From Planctomycetaceae bacterium (lineage in GTDB: Bacteria; Planctomycetota; Planctomycetia; Planctomycetales; Planctomycetaceae), in assembly GCA_003445035.1 (NCBI GenBank), contig DLVV01000406.1, forward strand, positions 1 through 5,922: DNA of 5,922 nt, in the 5' to 3' direction. Below, piece by piece: positions 3,814-5,922 of the stretch (its first letter is position 1; each line of letters starts with the position of its first letter). The notes beneath the pieces are model-generated. The model had not been told where the DNA came from. It saw only the letters and a program-made list of their open reading frames with translations, and did not search any database. Position numbers and translations under genes: made by a program.

Positions 3814-5922
3814 ATGACACGACTCCTCGCACTGTCCGTCGCCTGCCTCTTGCTGCTCTCACCGCTCCAGGCAGCCGACAAGCCGGCGGACAAGACGACC
3901 CCGAAGCCGACGGCCGAGCAACTGACGTTCTTCGAAAAGAAGATCCGGCCGTTGCTGGTCTCCAAGTGCTACGGCTGCCACTCGGCCAAGGCCAAGTCGG
4001 TCAAGGGCGAACTGCTGCTCGACAGCCGCCATGGCTGGTCCAAGGGGGGAGAAAGCGGACCGGCATTGGTGCCGGGCAAGCCGGGTGAGAGCCTGCTGAT
4101 CGAGGCGGTCAAGTACGACGGACTCGAGATGCCCCCCAAGGAAAAACTCTCCGACCAACAGATCGCCGACCTGGTCCGCTGGGTCAAGATGGGTGCCCCC
4201 GATCCTCGCAAGGGAGGAACCGCATCGTTGATCCGCCGTGAGATCAACATCGACGAAGGGCGGCGGTACTGGGCGTTTCAGCCGCCGACCGAATCGCCAC
4301 TGCCCGCGGTCAAAAACCGTCGCTGGCCACAGGGTCCGATCGATCACTTTATCCTCTCGCGTATCGAAGCCGCGGGCCTCGAGCCGGCCGAAGATGCCGA
4401 CAAGACCACCCTCGCCCGCCGGCTCCACTTCGACCTGGTCGGACTGCCCCCCACGCCCAAACAGCTCGAGGCCTTCCTGGCCGACAAGCGACCCAACGCA
4501 CTCGAGGCACTCGTCGACCGCCTGCTCAAGTCGCCTCACTTCGGCGAACGCTGGGGCCGGCACTGGCTCGACGTCGTCCGGTTCGCCGAATCGACCGGCA
4601 TGGAACGCAACTACACGTTCCCCCACGCCTGGCGGTACCGCGACTATGTCATCGACACGTTCAATCGCGACGTGCCGTACAACCGCTTCGTCCGCGAACA
4701 GGTGGCCGGGGACCTGCTGCCAGCCAAGACACCCGCAGAACGCAACCGGCTGAAAATCGCCACCGCCTTCCTGGCGATGGGGCCCAAGTCGCTCAACGAA
4801 CGCAACAAGGCGATTTTCCAGATGGATATCGTCGACGAACAGATCGACATCACCACCCGGGCCGTGATGGGGCTGACGGTCAGTTGTGCACGGTGTCACG
4901 ACCACAAGTTCGACCCGTTCCCGACCGAAGACTACTACGCCCTGGCCGGGATCTTCCGCAGCACCGAAACCCTCTACGGCACCTCCGGAGGACAGGGCAA
5001 CCGGCAGGCCGGCAAGCTCGCCTCGCTGGAACCGATCGGTACCGCCGCCAAGCCCGCTCCGGCCAAAAAGCCGGTCGCCAAAAAAGCCGATGTTCCGGCC
5101 AAAAAGACGGCCAAGAAGCCCGGCAACTCCAAGCGGCTCAAGCAGTTGGTGGCCCAGCAGAAGAAGGTGAAACAGGAACTCAACGAGGCGCGTGCCAAGC
5201 TCAGCGACAAGGTGAAGAAGAACAAGAAGCAGACCAACCGGGCCCTGAAGCCCATCCGGATTCGTCTCAGAAAGCTCAACAAGCAGATCCAGCAGATCCG
5301 CGGCGGAGGCGGTGGGAAAAAGAAGAAGAAAAAGGGCGGCGGGGCCAAGAAACCCAGCGGCCCGGTTGCCATGGGGGTCCGCGAGGGCTCACCGGCTGAT
5401 TGCCGGGTGCACATCCGCGGCAACATCCGCACGCTGGGCGACAGCGTCACTCGCGGTTTCCTGCAGGTGGTCAAGCTCGACGGGAGCGACAAGATCAACG
5501 CCAGGCAGAGTGGGCGGCTCGAGTTGGCCAACTGGCTCACGCATGCCGACAACCCGCTCACCGCCCGGGTGATGGCCAACCGGGTGTGGTACCACCTGAC
5601 CGGCCGCGGCCTGGTCACAACTCCGGACAACTTCGGGGCGATGGGACAGCGGCCGTCGCACCCCGAACTGCTCGACCACCTGGCGTTGAAATTCCAGCAG
5701 GACAACTGGTCAGTCAAGTCGCTGGTCCGCAGCATCGTGCTCAGCCACGCCTACCGGCTCTCGAGTTCCCCGAACACCGCCGGCACCGCTCGCGACCCCG
5801 ACAACACGCTCTTCTGGCGTATGAACCACCGTCGGCTCGACGCCGAATCGATTCGCGACGCGATCCTGACCGCCAGCGGACAGCTCGATCCCACGCCCCG
5901 CAAGCAGTCGATCATCTCGGAA
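3814..5922 (+). CDS. Secreted PSCyt1-DUF1549-DUF1553 cytochrome-like protein, 3' end missing
   Basis: A continuous frame of 703 codons runs off the right edge of the window. Residues 1-20 form a Sec signal peptide (Arg3, a leucine-rich core, LQA at 18-20). Domain order is PSCyt1 (PF07635) at about 38-130, with haem motif CYGCH at 52-56 and a GLEMPP motif whose Met106 is a plausible axial ligand; DUF1549 at about 170-390, with a second haem-type motif CARCHDHKFDPF at 358-369; a lysine-rich insert at about 413-513; then DUF1553 from about 530, with VMGVREG-like, DCRVHIRGN, NRVW, FGxMGxxPSHPELLD and SHAYRLSS blocks. The families are typical of planctomycetes; a role in periplasmic or outer-membrane electron transfer or polymer breakdown is commonly proposed but unproven. 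The start is well fixed: an in-frame TGA lies at 3793-3795 and the next Met is residue 106. No Shine-Dalgarno sequence precedes it. Full-length members usually run a few hundred residues further. Confidence 0.93.
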   Translation, partial: MTRLLALSVACLLLLSPLQAADKPADKTTPKPTAEQLTFFEKKIRPLLVSKCYGCHSAKAKSVKGELLLDSRHGWSKGGESGPALVPGKPGESLLIEAVKYDGLEMPPKEKLSDQQIADLVRWVKMGAPDPRKGGTASLIRREINIDEGRRYWAFQPPTESPLPAVKNRRWPQGPIDHFILSRIEAAGLEPAEDADKTTLARRLHFDLVGLPPTPKQLEAFLADKRPNALEALVDRLLKSPHFGERWGRHWLDVVRFAESTGMERNYTFPHAWRYRDYVIDTFNRDVPYNRFVREQVAGDLLPAKTPAERNRLKIATAFLAMGPKSLNERNKAIFQMDIVDEQIDITTRAVMGLTVSCARCHDHKFDPFPTEDYYALAGIFRSTETLYGTSGGQGNRQAGKLASLEPIGTAAKPAPAKKPVAKKADVPAKKTAKKPGNSKRLKQLVAQQKKVKQELNEARAKLSDKVKKNKKQTNRALKPIRIRLRKLNKQIQQIRGGGGGKKKKKKGGGAKKPSGPVAMGVREGSPADCRVHIRGNIRTLGDSVTRGFLQVVKLDGSDKINARQSGRLELANWLTHADNPLTARVMANRVWYHLTGRGLVTTPDNFGAMGQRPSHPELLDHLALKFQQDNWSVKSLVRSIVLSHAYRLSSSPNTAGTARDPDNTLFWRMNHRRLDAESIRDAILTASGQLDPTPRKQSIISE
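5050..5352 (+). other. Lysine-rich coiled-coil insert within the cytochrome-like gene
   Basis: Residues 413-513 of the protein contain 31 Lys and 7 Arg but only 4 acidic residues. The stretch has three parts: an Ala/Pro/Lys segment with repeated AKK motifs (about 412-436), a predicted helical region with heptad-like hydrophobic spacing (445, 452, 456, 459, 463, then 478, 481, 485, 488, 492, 495) broken by Pro480, and a tail of five Gly, six Lys and three Gly (497-510). The reading frame is intact and family sequence resumes on both sides, so it is not a frameshift artefact. It resembles the basic tails of histone H1-like proteins; here it probably binds an anionic partner or acts as a stalk between domains. 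Confidence 0.7.

Noticed and set aside
3844..3846. Possible lipoprotein cysteine (Cys11, in SVAC) in the cytochrome-like protein
   Set aside because: The -3 position is Ser rather than Leu, the hydrophobic core before it is too short, and a normal signal peptidase I site (LQA-A) follows at residue 20.
2034..4088. Two long + strand open frames (2034-3074 and 3075-4088)
   Set aside because: The first is wholly antisense to the transporter. The second runs through the transporter, the intergenic gap and then into the cytochrome-like gene out of frame. Their translations are rich in Arg, Gln, His and Gly without domain signatures.
5314..5336. 23-base polypurine run as a programmed frameshift site
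   Set aside because: In the reading frame it is GGG AAA AAG AAG AAG AAA AAG, which does not present an A-AAA-AAG heptamer, and the zero frame continues into DUF1553 sequence, so no shift is needed.
4884..5572. Short + strand frames overlapping the cytochrome-like gene (4884-5399, 4886-5170, 5312-5572)
   Set aside because: They lie in other frames of an intact coding sequence and have no family features.
3859..5735. Open frames on the - strand opposite the cytochrome-like gene (3859-4905 and 4974-5735)
   Set aside because: They are antisense shadows. The 4974-5735 frame even reads the Lys-rich codons backwards as Phe runs, which mimics membrane segments.

Overview
The window looks like chromosome from a member of the Planctomycetota (Pirellulales/Planctomycetales type). 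The main reason is the presence of two planctomycete hallmark families: a PSCyt1-DUF1549-DUF1553 cytochrome-like protein and a Tat-exported DUF1501 protein. GC-rich, strongly codon-biased DNA and the mixed use of Shine-Dalgarno and SD-less starts agree with this. I see no insertion sequence, integrase, tRNA, rRNA or CRISPR array.

Layout. (1) Bases 1-325, + strand: the 3' end of a mannonate-dehydratase-like (UxuA family) gene. (2) 326-388: a short convergent gap holding a perfect 10-bp stem-loop that probably terminates transcription from one or both sides. (3) 389-1735, - strand: a complete DUF1501 gene with a twin-arginine signal. Its start is best placed at 1735, behind a good ribosome binding site and downstream of a near-consensus sigma70-type promoter (1799-1826). 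(4) 1890-3623, - strand: a complete, divergent Nramp/SLC11-like membrane transporter that lacks the canonical metal-binding motifs and seems to carry two additional membrane segments. (5) 3624-3813: a 190-bp divergent regulatory region with a stem-loop and weak promoter-like boxes. (6) 3814-5922, + strand: a secreted PSCyt1-DUF1549-DUF1553 protein with two CxxCH haem motifs, open at the right edge of the window. A very lysine-rich coiled-coil insert separates its second and third domains.

How the genes relate. In planctomycetes, DUF1501 genes usually sit immediately beside a PSCyt1/DUF1549/DUF1553 gene on the same strand, and the two products are thought to act together outside the cytoplasmic membrane, with unknown chemistry. 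Here the pair is split: DUF1501 is on the opposite strand, with a transporter gene between them, and has its own promoter. The UxuA-like gene belongs to a different transcription unit and would act in cytoplasmic hexuronate breakdown if it has the usual activity, although one position thought to be catalytic is changed. Nothing here amounts to a clearly new multi-gene system. The most unusual items are the transporter's altered core and inserted segment, and the lysine-rich insert in the cytochrome-like protein.
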